Shown here: piece by piece, positions 35,001 through 48,000 of the stretch
How positions within the stretch are numbered: position 1 is the first letter of the stretch
Layout of the letters: every line of letters begins with the position of its first letter
Origin: Lates calcarifer
Taxonomy: Eukaryota; Chordata; Actinopteri; Centropomidae
NCBI RefSeq assembly: GCF_001640805.2
Contig: NC_066844.1
Coordinates: 5,227,143-5,291,142, forward strand
Direction of reading: 5' to 3'
Length of the DNA stretch: 64,000 bases
The notes under the pieces: model-generated
Database searches by the model: none
Told to the model about the DNA's origin: nothing
Seen by the model: only the letters and a program-made list of their open reading frames with translations
Translations under genes and position numbers: made by a program

Positions 35001-36253
35001 GCTAACTGACAGTTATAGCATGCTGATGTTTAGCAGGAATAACATCTGACGTGTTTGCATGTTAACATGCTCGAGTACAACAGAGACTGATGGGAATCTC
35101 ATTAGCTTTGCATCCAAAACACTGGAAAAGTGAAAGTTTGACCTGATTCAGATTTATCTTCTGGACTCCATGACTGCAAATTCTTATGGTGATCCATCAA
35201 ACAGTAGTTGAAATTTTATTCTAGACCAAAATGGTGGACTAGCCAACAGACAGACGTTTATTTAAACAACCAAACTATCCAAAAACAAGGTCACCACTGT
35301 GACTGTTAAACATCAAGTTGATTTTACTATAAATGGGAATAAATGAGACCATATTTGACCTATGTTAAAATTGCAGATCAGTTATGGGATGACAAAGTGA
35401 AAGTGTCTGGCCCAGCCTTGTACGCACATAAACATCGTTACCAGATAATAACAGACACAAAAACATAATTTTATAACTGAGTGACTTCTGTTTGCTTGAG
35501 GCTGTGCTATTGATCAGAAGCCTTTAGGACCAACATGTGTTTATTTATTTTGCCTGCTGCAGACAAGAGGCGGAGTAAGAACCTCAGCAGTGGAAACGTG
35601 ACTGTAGATGCTGATGCCATTGAGCCATGTGACCACCACCTGGACTGTCTCCCAGGTCAGTGTGAATGACTATGGTTGCTATGGACCACAGAAAATCCTG
35701 TTGATGTTCCAACAAACAACACTGAAATCATGTGTGTTCCATTGAAGGTTCTTGTTGTGACCTGAGACAACATGAGTGCAAACCACACAACCGAGGCCTC
35801 AACAACAAATGCTACGATGACTGCATGTGTGAGGAAGGTGAGAACATTAGGTCATAATATACTGCTGTGATGTGCAGCAGTAAAATGAGAGATCAGTAGC
35901 ACTTCATCTTTTCATAAGTAATTAAAAGTCAGTGACTGGTTGATGGGTAAGGGTCCCTGCAGGGGCCATATTAGTGGCAGACTAACATAGTGATAAACAG
36001 AAAATGTCCCAGTGTTAAAAGTTGATTTTCTTGCAAAATTGTTTTGATTTAGAAAATATTGAGATTGTTTATGTGCATTTGGAACTGCTCTGGGATCAGT
36101 TTTCAAATATCTAAAAGTGACTTTTCTGTCTATACTCAAGGGTTTCGTTGTTATGCTAAATTCCACCGGAAGCGACGCGTAACCAGGAGGAGGGGTCGCT
36201 GCGTGGTACCAGAGTCAGTCAGCAGTGACCAAGGAGGGTTCATCACTATCTGA
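29069..36253 (+). CDS. draxin: Draxin, secreted axon-guidance protein with dickkopf-like cysteine-rich domain
   Basis: Coding exons: 29069-about 29565, 30100-30326, 34742-34862, 35563-35655, 35748-35837, 36141-36253. Apart from the first junction all phases agree. The protein (about 379 residues if that junction is in frame; human 349) starts with a signal peptide ([19 protein letters not shown]). A basic, Gly/His-rich region follows, then a Ser/Pro-rich linker and the draxin block [18 protein letters not shown], nearly identical to human. The C-terminal domain has ten cysteines (C304-C363, including [14 protein letters not shown]). Known role: extracellular guidance cue that repels commissural and forebrain axons, binds netrin-1 and DCC, and antagonises Wnt/LRP6. 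The next gene, agtrap, is also the human DRAXIN neighbour in the same orientation. The exon 1-2 coding junction shows an apparent one-base frame disruption near 29558. Confidence 0.95.
31880..32290 (-). repeat. Interspersed repeat in draxin intron
   Basis: Read on the minus strand it has the order GGCCTTCCACTTCC, CACACCTACTCCTGATCATC, TATTTAAACCCCAGGTC, CTTTGCCAGATTGTCC and further pyrimidine-rich sequence. This resembles the 3' region of a dispersed fish retroelement. It has no usable coding frame; the 95- and 140-codon minus frames here are low-complexity. Confidence 0.5.
32755..32900. promoter_or_regulatory. Candidate conserved enhancer in draxin intron
   Basis: A non-repetitive, compositionally balanced stretch with clustered homeodomain-type TAAT cores (CTTAATTAATG near 32780, GCAATTAATCTAATTGATAT near 32848). 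This is typical of developmental enhancers. Conservation could not be tested here. Confidence 0.3.
33260..33545 (+). repeat. Possible solo-LTR-like or retroelement 3' end in draxin intron
   Basis: A compact module holds ACCTGGACCCAGTG, then CTATAAAAGC (TATA-like, near 33401), and about 100 bp later AAATAAATTTG (poly(A)-like, near 33505). TATA followed by poly(A) signal in a short non-coding module is LTR-like. I could not define TG...CA ends or a target duplication. Confidence 0.3.
35005..35250 (+). repeat. Teleost interspersed repeat, copy 2 of 3 (inverted to the others)
   Basis: Contains AGCATGCTGATGTTTAGCAG, GAGACTGATGGGAATCTCAT, TTTGACCTGATTC and CTAGACCAAAATGGTGGACT in the order of a common fish repeat. 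It lies in the draxin intron between exons ending 34862 and starting 35563. Copies near 17.1 and 41.3 kb are on the other strand. Confidence 0.7.
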
Positions 36254-36973
36254 TGAGAAGGTGGAGGACAAAGATGACGACGCTGAAAGGAGGAGGAACA
36301 GGAAGAATGACCCCATGACCACTCTCACATACACAACAGTACAGCCAAGACATCACATGACACTGCTGACAGACCGATTGCTTAAGTGTCAGCTTGCTTT
36401 GTTTTTCTCCAATTCAATCCCCACAATCTGCTCAGTGAAAACAAAATAACAGGTTATTAAACTGGTGTTGCATTGTGGGATGAGCCCTAATCCAGCAGAT
36501 CACCATCTTTAAGCACTTGATTGATTCAATTAACATTAAAATACATCAGTTTTTGAATTTGGTTTTGTTCACTCCAGCATCACTACAGAGGCATACAGTA
36601 TGCACAAGAAAACAAAGACTTTTCAAAACCCACTCAGTCCACACAGATTTTTTTTTTTTTTTTTTTGTTAGGAAATTTGTTTTTAATTGGTAGAGAGATG
36701 ACATCAGCATCTCATTATGTCTTACTATTCACCACAGTTATGGTTGCCATTGGTTTGGTTACATTTTTTTCAAACACCTCACCATTTCTCATGCATTGGA
36801 TTGTCTCTGTCCTGCTGATCTGAGTCAAATAGTGTTTACAAAATGATTTTTAGCACTGATTTACTGAACTGTGCTCGGAGTCCCAGACAGGTTCTTCTAC
36901 TGCTTCAGGATCATTCACTTCATCGGCTAAGCTGTTGATCAGAGAAATAGGTTTCCTCACTCTCTGCTCATCA

Positions 36974-37276
36974 AATAAATTCTAAATAATATTTGTAAAT
37001 GCTATTTGAACCCATCTGCTGCCCCGTATTGTAAATATGAATGTATTTGAATTGCCAACAGCTTTTTTTTTTTTTTAATTTTATTTTAATTTTTTTTTTA
37101 TTTTAAACTGACACCACTTCTCTTCAAATGTACTTAAAGGTAGAATGATAAATAAGATGCTTGTTTGACCTTCCTTATACATGTCTTAATGTTTTTATTT
37201 ATAATGTACTTAAACATGTTTGTCTATATATTGTGTTTTTCTGCCTTTTTTTTTTTGGTTTGTTTTCATGATTAAA
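36974..37276 (+). terminator. Candidate draxin poly(A) signals
   Basis: AATAAA at 36974-36979 and ATTAAA at 37271-37276 follow the draxin stop by 0.7 and 1.0 kb. Which one is used is not known. Confidence 0.4.
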
Positions 37277-37592
37277 CACTTACTAGGATAAATTTATTGT
37301 GGTGTGCTTTATATCTTTTGGGGAAAACAAACGTAACTTTCCCATGATGTGATGGTGTTACATCCAAAAATGAATATTTAGAATATTTTAAAATCACATT
37401 GGTCTGATGTAGACAAGCTATCCTATTATACAACATAACAGTCTTGCATACTAAATGCATATTTATGAGGACATCCCTGCATGTCAGACTGGGCAGATCT
37501 TTTGAAGATTTGACAAACTAATTTATCACTGTGCCTTTTTGCTTTGATCAGGGTGCAACCTGAATCAGGCCTGTGAAAACTTGACAGCCATA

Positions 37593-37840
37593 ACAGTCCT
37601 GGAGGAAGTGCTCAGATCCTTTACTAAGGACACCAGACTGTCCTCCTGTGAAGTACCAGCGCACTGATGTAAACATTTCCATTACAAGTAAAAGTCCTGA
37701 ATTCAAACTCCTACTTAAGTTAAAGTACTGAAGTATCATCAGCAAAATGTACTTAAAATATCAAGAAGTGCTTTTCCTGCAGAAAATACTAATCATATTG
37801 CATTATTAAATTGAAAGGAGCAATTTACAGTTACAGATAG
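37593..37840 (+). repeat. Teleost interspersed repeat (TTACAAGTAAAAGTCCTG-type)
   Basis: Contains GGAGGAAGTGCTCAGATCCT, TTACAAGTAAAAGTCCTGAA, CTACTTAAGTTAAAGTACTG and GTATCATCAGCAAAATGTAC, the order of a very common fish repeat. Confidence 0.75.
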
Positions 37841-37867
37841 TCAAGGTGACGCTAGTGTGACAGCTTA

Positions 37868-38095
37868 GCCCTGTGGTTCCCAAACCATGGTCAGGTCCCC
37901 TCAGACGATCACAACATTTAAATCTGGGCTGTCATGAGATGCTCAGTAAGATGGGTGCATTTATTTTTATTTATTACATACATACTACAGTACCTGACAA
38001 TCAGTTACTTTCTGACACTGGGTCAGAGCATGTGACTCAACTCTGGAGTAGTTAGATGAGCATCAGGGTGCTCTGAAGAAGGGCGGGGGCTTTGA
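37868..38095 (+). repeat. Probable second teleost repeat next to the preceding one
   Basis: TGTGGTTCCCAAACCATGGT, CAGGTCCCCTCAGACGATCA and GGGCTGTCATGAGATG resemble a dispersed fish repeat that begins with a GGTTCCCAAAC phrase. It may be part of a nested insertion with its neighbour. Confidence 0.5.
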
Positions 38096-38099
38096 TGGC

Positions 38100-39750
38100 T
38101 TGTTTCATACATTGAGGTAAAACTCCTTCCTCATTATCTTTTCAGTTAGAGTTTTGAGAAACGATAGAAATCCTCTTTTGTATGCTGCAGGAGAATAAAA
38201 ACCCATGACACTGGTATTATAAGATTTTGTTGAGACCTTTTCTCAAAACTGATTTTGCCACATTAAAGCTAAACGCATCATCTTTTCATGGAAATATTTG
38301 AGTCCATAATAAGCCATCTATCTCCATGAATGCCTCAGTCTTTGAAGCTCATTATCTCCCCACCACCCCGAACTGTGTCAGGCGCTTTTAACGCAACACT
38401 TACGACACATTAGAGCAAGTGCAAGCAATAACATCCAGCGCGTCTCTGATCAGAACACGCAAGGCTTCTGAAAATCTATCCGTATCAATATTTGATTAGA
38501 TGGAGAAAGTAACGCTCATTTTTCTTTCCTAAGCAGCAGCTCAGTCAGACTGCGATTGTGCTGTCCTGATTTACGGCCACAGAATAAAAGCAGGAGTGAT
38601 GTATTTTTAATACTTACCTCTGACAGAGTGCTCTGGTGGAGTGCCCTGCTGAAACCTGGCCAAAAGCCAGCCAAGTGATAGATTACACACAGCCCCATCC
38701 CGGCAGAGGTGCAGCTTCACATCACCCACACCACAAATGCACTCCCACCTTTCTTAAGGCTTTCTTCAAGTAATTAATTACCAAAGTTGCTATCTTAGCC
38801 CAACTTTTCAAGAGCATGGTCTTCTTAAAAGAACACAGGTGGAACTGTGAGAAGAATTTTCATTTGAGTAAACAAAGGTGCAGGGAATGTTGCAGCCTCT
38901 CTCCAGCTGCAGAGACAATAAAGCACACCATAAATCATTTGATAAGAATTACTGAAAATAGACACAAATGTAAACAATTGAAGACGATTATTAAACAATC
39001 TGTGCAGCATAATATTTCTGCACTTTGTCAGTCGCTTGTCACTGCAGGTTTGATTGTAATTATATTAGCTGCTCTGAGCATGGCTTTTCCTGATAGTTAA
39101 AGTCATTACACCTCATATTAAACAACATGTCTGTCACACCACAATCTCATTACGACACACACATACATTATACAAACGCTCAGAAGCCCTAACACAGCAC
39201 ATTACAATGCTAAATTTGTCTCTAAAGTGTTTGGAGGCATTAAAAGCTTCAATCAGAGGGAAAAATTGCAAGTTGTGCGCTGTCAAAGGGGGGAGAGGTC
39301 ATCTGGAGGTCAGGGGTCATGCAGGATATGGGAGCGCAGGAGCCATCTGCCATGCTTGATTCATAAAGTTGGTGCAAGAGGACAGAAGCACTAAGGAATG
39401 AGGCCAGCTGTAGAAGAAAAATCACCAAGAGTGCATCTTACATTAGCATTTAAAGACATTGCTGCTGCTGCTCAGTTCATGGTTAGATATCATTAAATTC
39501 TGAGGCTGACATCATGTCAGACAAGCAAGAGTAAGAGGTGTGAATGGCACAGAGAGGTGAGCCTTTAGGAAATATAAGAGGTGAAGAGCCAAAAGAAGCC
39601 AAAAAATGTTTGTTTTCAGTATATGTTGTGCATATTTAAATGGAAGCATGTCTTTCAGTCTTGGAAATAGTTGTCACACAAAATTATCTTAACACAGGGT
39701 CTGCATACAAGCTTTTTACTACAGCTTTCAAATAGAAAAATAGTTGGAGT
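38100..39750. other. draxin-agtrap spacer without gene
   Basis: No exon of a recognisable family on either strand. The part at about 38330-38700 is non-repetitive with balanced composition and could be conserved non-coding DNA, but this is only an impression. Confidence 0.35.
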
Positions 39751-39839
39751 TTGCTCAGTTGCAATTGGAGCTGGTTCAGAAGCCATCATGTTTCATTTTT
39801 GTGGTACTTTAGTTACACAATGACAGGTGAGGGATTAGA

Positions 39840-40125
39840 AATGCACAATTTGACTGAGGTCCTTCTGTGTGGAGTTTGCATATTCTCTTTATGCCTGCGT
39901 GGGTTCCCTCCAGCTTCTTCCCACAGTCCAAAGACATGGAGGTTAAATGGTGACTCTAAATTGCCCGTAGATGTTAACCTGACTGGTTGTGTATCTATAT
40001 GTCGGCTCTGTGATAAACGACCTGTCGAGGGTGTACCCCGCCTCTCACCCCAATATCAGCTGGGTTTGGCTCCAGGCCCCCTGTGACCCTTAAAGGATAA
40101 GCAGAATAGCTGATAAATGGAAATA
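39840..40125 (+). repeat. Teleost interspersed repeat (GTGGAGTTTGCAT...GGATAAGC-type)
   Basis: A long recognisable match to a ubiquitous fish repeat: TGTGTGGAGTTTGCATATTC, CCACAGTCCAAAGACATGGA, GGTGACTCTAAATTGCCCGT, AGGGTGTACCCCGCCTCTCA, CAGCTGGGTTTGGCTCCAGG and a terminal GGATAAGCAG. It is nearly full length for the region I recall. Class (LINE or SINE tail) is uncertain. Confidence 0.8.
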
Positions 40126-41249
40126 CTGTCATCTATTTAAAGTGTTAAGTATTTTCTCTGTCCCGTTGGACTGGAGTGTATAGGAGTGTTTTGAAATCTG
40201 GAGGGGGAACAAAGTAAAACTGAGGGTTTAATTCCCTTATACGCCAGCACAGATCAGTTTTCTTTCAGCGAAATTGCAGTTTATTACAACTTGGGTCTTG
40301 TTTTTGTTATTTTAATCATAGCACTGTGGTCACCAATTTAATTGCTGAGATATGTTAAATACATCTGGTATTTGTTGCTGACATGGATTCAGTTAGTTTG
40401 GGAAGTACAATGTTATCACTAAAAGTACAATATCTAATCTATTAAGAGGCATTTGTCGTAAACTTTTCACAACCTCTTATAGTTTGTTCCTCTTTATGTG
40501 CTGCTGCAGTTGTCTGTCTTCTGTAGATAAGAAATAAGTACCCACGATAAGATCGCGCTGTATATACTCTGGGGAGGACAGCAACTGTTGAAAGTAAAAT
40601 AAGAATCCACTTGTTTGGAAATTTAGACTTGTCCGTGCCGCTGGACAAAGAGTGAGGGCACGGTGTCACTAGAAATCAATAGAAGTCTCTGGGGTTTAAG
40701 AATCCATAGTAAATTTCATGGTAAAGTGAGCAGTTGATGTAAAAATAGAAACTGTATCTTTCTGTGGAACAAAGTGTTCAGAGGATGGATGGTGGAAAAA
40801 GGTCTAACTACATCTCCAAATGCCACAAACAAGCTGACTGGGTACGCCACAGCCGCAGAACATCAGTCTGAAAACCGTTACTTCAGCGATTAATTTGATC
40901 AGCTGTGAGCTAAATCTGACTCAGTCCATGTCAGTGTCCATGAGTTATCAATCTATTTACCAACCCCAACCTAAACTAACCTTATTGTTGTTTAGAATTG
41001 AATTTGTTCTGAAACACTGAGAGGATTTTCTGTTACAACAATGGCCTGAGGGAGAGGTTGCAGGGAGACAAAGTGCTGCATTAATCATTCAGATCTCACA
41101 TTTTCTGAAACGATCCATTTATAGTGATACTGTGGTTCCTTACGAGGAAAAGCTGTTAAAGCTGCTGTTGGTGAAGAAACTTGGTCTCTCATTTATGATG
41201 GTTTGACTACTGAGCACCAGAGCAAAACACAAATATTCTCATGTGCTTG

Positions 41250-41480
41250 AACTCTGATTTTAGGGCCTAACTGCAAAACCTTGGTGAATTTCTAGGGATG
41301 GCAGTGTCTGTTTCTCTGATCCAGGCTGAAATCTCAACAACTATTGGTTGAATTTCAATGAGACTTTGAAGAGTCATTGATGGTTTCCAGAGGGCAAATC
41401 ACTTTCATTATCACCTGACTTCTCCTATAGCGCCACCTTAAGGTTTGCATTTGACGTTTGACGTTCATTTAGGGTTAATC
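41250..41480 (-). repeat. Teleost interspersed repeat, copy 3 of 3
   Basis: On the plus strand: TTCTAGGGATGGCAGTGTCT, GAAATCTCAACAACTATTGG and TCCTATAGCGCCACCTTAAG. This is the reverse of the order in the 35.0 kb copy. Confidence 0.7.
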
Positions 41481-42041
41481 TTTTCGTTTTATAGAGATGT
41501 TACCAATTCAATTTTATTTGTATCACAGACTGTCTGCTGTATCAAACCCTCCTGAGTCTTTTTAAGACAAACTGTTGCTGGTATGTGTTGCATGCACTGC
41601 CAATTTGTTCAACTGTCAAGAAAAGATATAAAATACACAGGTATTTCTCATCTGACTTTTAAATATAAATCTAACATGTTGTATCTGTCAAACAGTGAAA
41701 CTGAGCAGTGTGACACTTCAACACAGACATGCTACATTCCTGATCATTCATAGTGAACCACTGGAAGGACACCACGCTCACTGAAAGCTGGGAATTGAAG
41801 AAAAAAAAAACTGACCGATGTTGACGCTCATGTGGTTTTTCTCTCTGTTCGGGTGGGGGGTGTCACATGGGAAGTAGTCAGGTTGGCGTCACATGGTTTG
41901 TGTTTGCAGGCTGAGCTGAGGGGAGGAGGAAAGAAGTTTGTGTACGGGAAAGCCTGCCGCTGTTTTTCATGTAGCCCCTCAACAAGTTGAAACAGTGAAC
42001 CGGATCAACGTAGCAAGAAACAACAAAACAAACAGCCTATT

Positions 42042-45000
42042 ATGGAAATCCCTGCCATAAATCTAAAGGTGAGGCTGCTGCTTTCTTCGTTATAATGTCG
42101 GAGGTGTTTATGATGGTCGGTCTTTAAACAGAGTTTAACAAAGACTGCTGTTGAACTATATGTTGTCAACTTTGTTAAATTCTCATTGGAAATTCCCCTG
42201 TGTGACAACAGCTGCCTCTGCAAGAGACACGGAGCAGTGCATTGTGTTTTTGTTGGTGGGTTTTTTTTTTTAAGTAGAAAGTATGAAGTTATTAGTGCAT
42301 TTAAAGTCTTCACAGTGATGTTTTCAGTGATGAACTGCAGTCAATAACAGTATAGGAGTTGAGATATGCAGACATAGTGATGAATCTGCTCTCTATATTT
42401 GAGATATTAGAGAGATGCAGTGTACTTGTGAACAGATTTTAAACAGAACCGTCATGTTATCTATAATATGAACTAAATTTCTTGTCAGTCATTCCTGATT
42501 TCTCCACTTTTGTTTAAAATGTTTGCCTGCAAATGCTTGGAGGCACTGATTTTTCTGTCAGGGATATAAGTGACCTGATGTCTGCATGTCATGACATCCC
42601 TTTAAAAAAGGGAACCATTCAGTTGTATTCTTCCTTTGAGCTGTTTCTAAAGGCTAAATGGTTCAAAAGCAGTTTGAACAGCTCTCATTCAAAGCTCAGA
42701 AACTCTGACTTAACACGAGACATGAAAAGTTAGAAAAGAAGATGTAAATGAAGCTAAAAGAGCACTCAGACTTAAATTTTTTTTTTCTCGGAAAAGGTGC
42801 ATTTTATTGATTCATAATTTACAAATTTCAGACCAGCTATCTGTGGGACCATGAAATCAATCATTCTGAGGCAGCCTCATGTAGATTAAGACCGATCACA
42901 TGTTTTACGTTTAGTTCTGTAGTTTCTGGCTCTGATGGATATTTTCATTATTTATACTCCTATTAAAGACAGTTTCTCAAAATCTATGGTGACACCTGCA
43001 GATAACCCTATTTCTAAAACCTAAAGAGGCTCAGTTTACAGTGACATAAAACAGAGATCATCACTGCGGATGAGCTAGGAGTTTTTTTTAGCTGGAAAAT
43101 GATTCATCCTTTCTCAGGATGGTTGGTGGTACATTTTCTGTCAATTGAGTAATTGTCCCAGCTTTAACCTGAGCTGTCCTATATCACAGGGAAAATATTC
43201 AAAAACATCTTAAACAATCCTGAATTTCTTTTTAATTCTCACTTTTTTTTTTGTCTTTCTCTATCATAGGCTATAGTACTGTTGCACTGGCTGCTTACAG
43301 TATGGTGAGTGTGAACACAAGTTTTTTTTTTTTTTTCACAGACCTGGGGAATTTCTCTCCTTCTAGCATGCAGACACACACACACACACACTCATATGTA
43401 AGGACTGACTCACACTCTTCTTCAGGCTCTACGCTTTAACCTCCACGTTCAATACTTTGTTTAATCGAATCTAATTCTTAACATACATATGTTTGAATTG
43501 TGTCTGTGCTTTTTAGGGGATGCATGGGTTTGATCCCCAGCTCCTACTCTTGGTCGAACTTCAGTGTTTTAGCAGTTGGGGTCTGGGCCATTGCACAAAG
43601 GGACTCGATCGATGCTGTGCTCATGGTGAGTCTTTGCCTCGACTTCTTCACAGCAGGCTGTAATCTTAACATCATGTGACACATACAGGAGTCTAACTAT
43701 AGGCACAGCACTGCGTATCCGTGCTAACCTATTTGTCTGTGGAATCTGGGACAATCTGTGAGCATCTCTTGGAGAAAGATACCCTTCCCTTAATTCAGCA
43801 CAGAATACAGTAGCCGTGGCTTTCATGGTGCATCAGTTTATAGCAGGACCAGCTTTATGAAAATGCTGGTCTGTAGTGTTGCTTTAGATTTGTCTGATGC
43901 AAGTTAGACAGTTTGGGAACAATAAACTATTTGAAGCCTAAAAAGTTAACAAGGCTAATTCAGAAGTAAGAGCTGTGTTTCCAAATGTCAGCAACACCGG
44001 CCTACCAGTGGTGACAGATGACAAAAAAAGAAGACACGGCTCATAATCAGGCACAGCTCTGCTACGCATCTGTAGATTTGTAGAGTTTCCCTCTTTGCTG
44101 ATTTTTCTCAGTCAAATGTTCTTCCAGAAGACAAACATTTTCTCCTGGAGACAGCAGAGCTAAGCCAAAGGTTTGGTGCTGTAGCTCAGTCAGCTCATCA
44201 TTACTCAGTTGAAAAAAGTTTGAGAATGAATGGAAAGTCAGTCCTTCCTAAGAGAACTGGACAACTCAGTTAAATCTAAGCCATAGTCAGACTGCTACAC
44301 TGACTGTGAAGTTGTGTTACTTGCCAAACAAATACATGACACCTGAGGGTTTTGAAGGTGGAGATTCACCTGAAGAAAAGCTAGTTGTCCAGTTTCCTGA
44401 TAAATTACACTTTTGATAGTAATGGGTTCTGACTGTCACTGGATTGAACCTATAATTGCCGTTGAGAAGTGACCACAGAGGAACCATTTTACCTTTTATG
44501 TACTTCAGATTTTAGCATTACTGTTGCTTCACATATAGGGTCTCTATGGAAAGAGTCTTGTGGACTGAGCAGGCAGTAAGAGGAAAGATTCCTTGACGTG
44601 TCAAATCAACCATTCACTCTCTCACTCACTCTTTTGTAGGTCTTCCTCCATTATCATCTTTAAGTCTTTTTCTTTGGAGAATTATTTCTGAATCCCATAA
44701 TAATGGAATAATAAAAGAATTGAATTTCTAAATTAAATATTCTCTCTTCCTGTGTTTCCATGACAGTAGTTTTAAAAGTCTGAGACACTGTCCATTAAGT
44801 TTTCTTTCCTTTTTCATCTGTAGTTTCTGATGGGGATGATATTGACAATATTGACCGACATCATCCATTTTGGGATCTATTATACACTGATTGAGCACTC
44901 AACGGATAGGGACCACTTCAGCCAAGGAATGGCCATCCTCAGCCTGCTGCTCAAACCTGTGTCCTGCTTCTTTGTTTACCAAATGTACCGCGAACGTGGA

Positions 45001-48000
45001 GGAGATTACAACGTCAACTTTGGTAAGTGCCACCAGATGTTGGACATCCAGTCATGTACAGTATCATAAGATATAGACATCAACAGGAATATAAACCCTT
45101 TTCAAAAAAAAGATTCTTAGAAAGGATATGGATATTTTACAGTTTATTGGGATTTATAGTGAGGAAACCAATAAAATTTAATTACATTTTGAGAAGGAGA
45201 TGACACAGAAAATAAGTCATTACATAATGAAACAGGGTTTCATCCAGTGACTGCATATGCTCTGGTATAATTTCAAAACCAGTGAGAAATTATCTAAAAT
45301 ATGTGAGGTTTTCTACTTTCCACAAAAAAAAGATTGAGTGAGTGTGACCAAAGTAAGGTACAGTGTGATGTATGTGTCCAGAGGCGCTTTGAGATTCTCC
45401 CTGCCCTGCTGTTTTATGCCGTTTGTCATGAAAGGCCTACCAAGTGCGGCACAAACTGGGAAGACTCTGTGCTAAACCACTAACAGATGATTCCACAGTC
45501 AGAGTAATTAGTTACAGTCACAAGACTTTTTAAATGCAGTGAAATGTCTTGGCCTGGGCAAGGAAATCATTTCTCCACGAGTTGTTCATAACGTTTGTGT
45601 GTCATCTTGGCCACCAGTTTATACTGCACTGAGGAACATATTAAACCCATGGAGGCTGAAAAACCTATATTGTGGCATGATCGAAAAACAGCTCAGGATT
45701 AATGTGAAAAGAAGCAGAGATGGAGTCTGTGCTGGTGAACACAGACATAGAGATTTTGTGATTGACCACTGAGTATGTAGCTCTCTGCTTGTGGGCAGAC
45801 AAATGTTAAGTACCCTTCTTCCATCAGCTAGTCAGGAGATACTCAAAGATATATTCTTTGATTAACTGTGTGTGGCCATTGATTTGTGGACTTGGAATGG
45901 CTCTGCTGAGAGCTTTTCCATCAGAAATCCCACTGAGCCGTGACGATGGCTGGACTCTTAAATCCTTGAAAATGTTACTCATGGATTTGTCTTTATGGAT
46001 TAACAATATGTGTTTGTATTCATCATTGGCAGTGTATGATTTGATGGTGATGATCAGAATGGTACCACACAGGGGTAGCAAGTTTTCCTTGTCTAGACTT
46101 GCACAGTCTTTACTTTAAAAGTAAACCAGGACATGGGGGTATAATGGTAAAAAAAAGACTTATTAAATAATATTGTTATACACTGCACACTGGCAAATGT
46201 AGTGAAATTTCATCCTGCAATGCCAACCAACACTGCAGCTGACAAAATAAAATATCTCCTGATTTGAATGTTTTGGAGGATAATTGAATACTGATGAATC
46301 TGTTCTCCTTTTAATGCCACATACACACAGCAGGTACATCCATTAGACTGTGATTGGCTGTCTGGTGACTGATGAGTGTAGCTAATGTAGGTCTCAGACA
46401 ATGTGTGTTTTTAATTGCTGTCTGATTGCATAGCTAGCATTAACATGGTTACCTGCTGTTCTGAGCACTCTGGGATGCAGACTAATCAGGTGCATGTGAG
46501 TGAATTGTTGATAGGACCCCCTGAATTTTGACAGGCAGTCCTTTTTATGCTGGTTTAAATCATTTTAGGTGTGTGTATTTTAGGTTTACTTTTACATTGC
46601 TTAATACAAAAAAGACTGTAAGACTGAGCGATTAACCATTTACTACTGATTGAATTGACTTTTTGCTCAACACCTCAGCTGAGCAGCAATTGTCCAATCA
46701 CAGCTAAGCAACTGTAACTATAGATACAGTTACCTGATGTATCTATAAGCAGGGTTTAACGTACTGAAATAGTGTGCATGGGCCTCTAAAGTAAGCAAGT
46801 AAAGCAATAGTTTGAGGGTTGTGCCTCAGAACTATTGATGAAAATTGTAAGGACTGGACAAAACAGTGTGTTTATCTGCTGTAATGTAAGCAGCAAACAT
46901 TAGCACACTAATTAACTCACACTAATTATATTAACCACTTCCAAGGCTGATTAAAAGTTAGCATAGCCTGCTGTATTGTCCTGATCAGTACATTATTCTG
47001 TGGGGTTAAAAGTGGTGCTAAAAAAAGCCCAGTTCAAGACTAGCACTTCCACTGTGTACTATTTCATGAATGCTCTATGAGAGTTAAGGCTAACACAAGC
47101 AGCTCTGTAGTTGGATTAGGGAAAGTTAACACTCCAACAACTTGTGCCAGACCTATTACCTGAGAGAGTGTTACATTACCAGACACTTTTTTTTTTCTTT
47201 CTTGTAAAAATTAAACATATTTTACTCTTCAAAATACTCACGATAAAATATAAATCAAACAAGGATCGGTTAGAGAGAAATTACAGTCTGGCCTTACTTT
47301 TTTCCTCATGATACCGTACAGTAATACTAAAGTAACAAGCTATCCTGCGATACCAGGGACCTACAGTACAAGCTAAAGTCATGTGTATTTTTTTTTAACA
47401 CTTATTTATTTTTTTGGCAGATGCATCTATTCAAAGCAGTGTACAAATGAAGTACAATCCAAGTCATAGTCTGTCAAGAGGAAGTCTGAAAGTTTTGTTT
47501 TTTGTTGACAGTCAGTTGCCTGCCATGCCTTACCTCTAGATATTCTCACATAGCTTGTGGTTACACAGTCAATTAATTTGTAATCCTCATGCAAGAATTT
47601 CGCAAAGCCTAAATTTCCTGTTCTTTTCTTGCATGTCATCATTTCTAACCTCACCGTCTGTCCTGCCCTTTGTCATGTTTTTTTTCAATGTGAGCACCCG
47701 TGTTGTCTCGTGTTTTTCCCTGTTATGATTTGACCTCTTCTCTTCTCCACTGCTGACCTTTGACCTCTCAGATTTAGAGACCTCTGTGGACAGTCGATGC
47801 ACCACGGATAGTGCTGACAGTGCCTTTATTGGCCGCCGCTATTGATTCCCGGCTTCCTTTTTACCGTTTCTCTCCTCCAATCATCCTCTTCCATCCCCTT
47901 CCACACAGGAAGTAAGATTACAAATCAGGCTTCAGGACAAAAAGAGACTTTTATGTTCTTATTTCTTTCCTGATTATTATCGTGTTAATACTGAGTTGTC

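Noticed and set aside
35640..36253. A dickkopf (dkk) gene
   Set aside because: The ten-cysteine domain resembles dickkopf, but the upstream block [18 protein letters not shown] and NRGLNNKC are specific to draxin.
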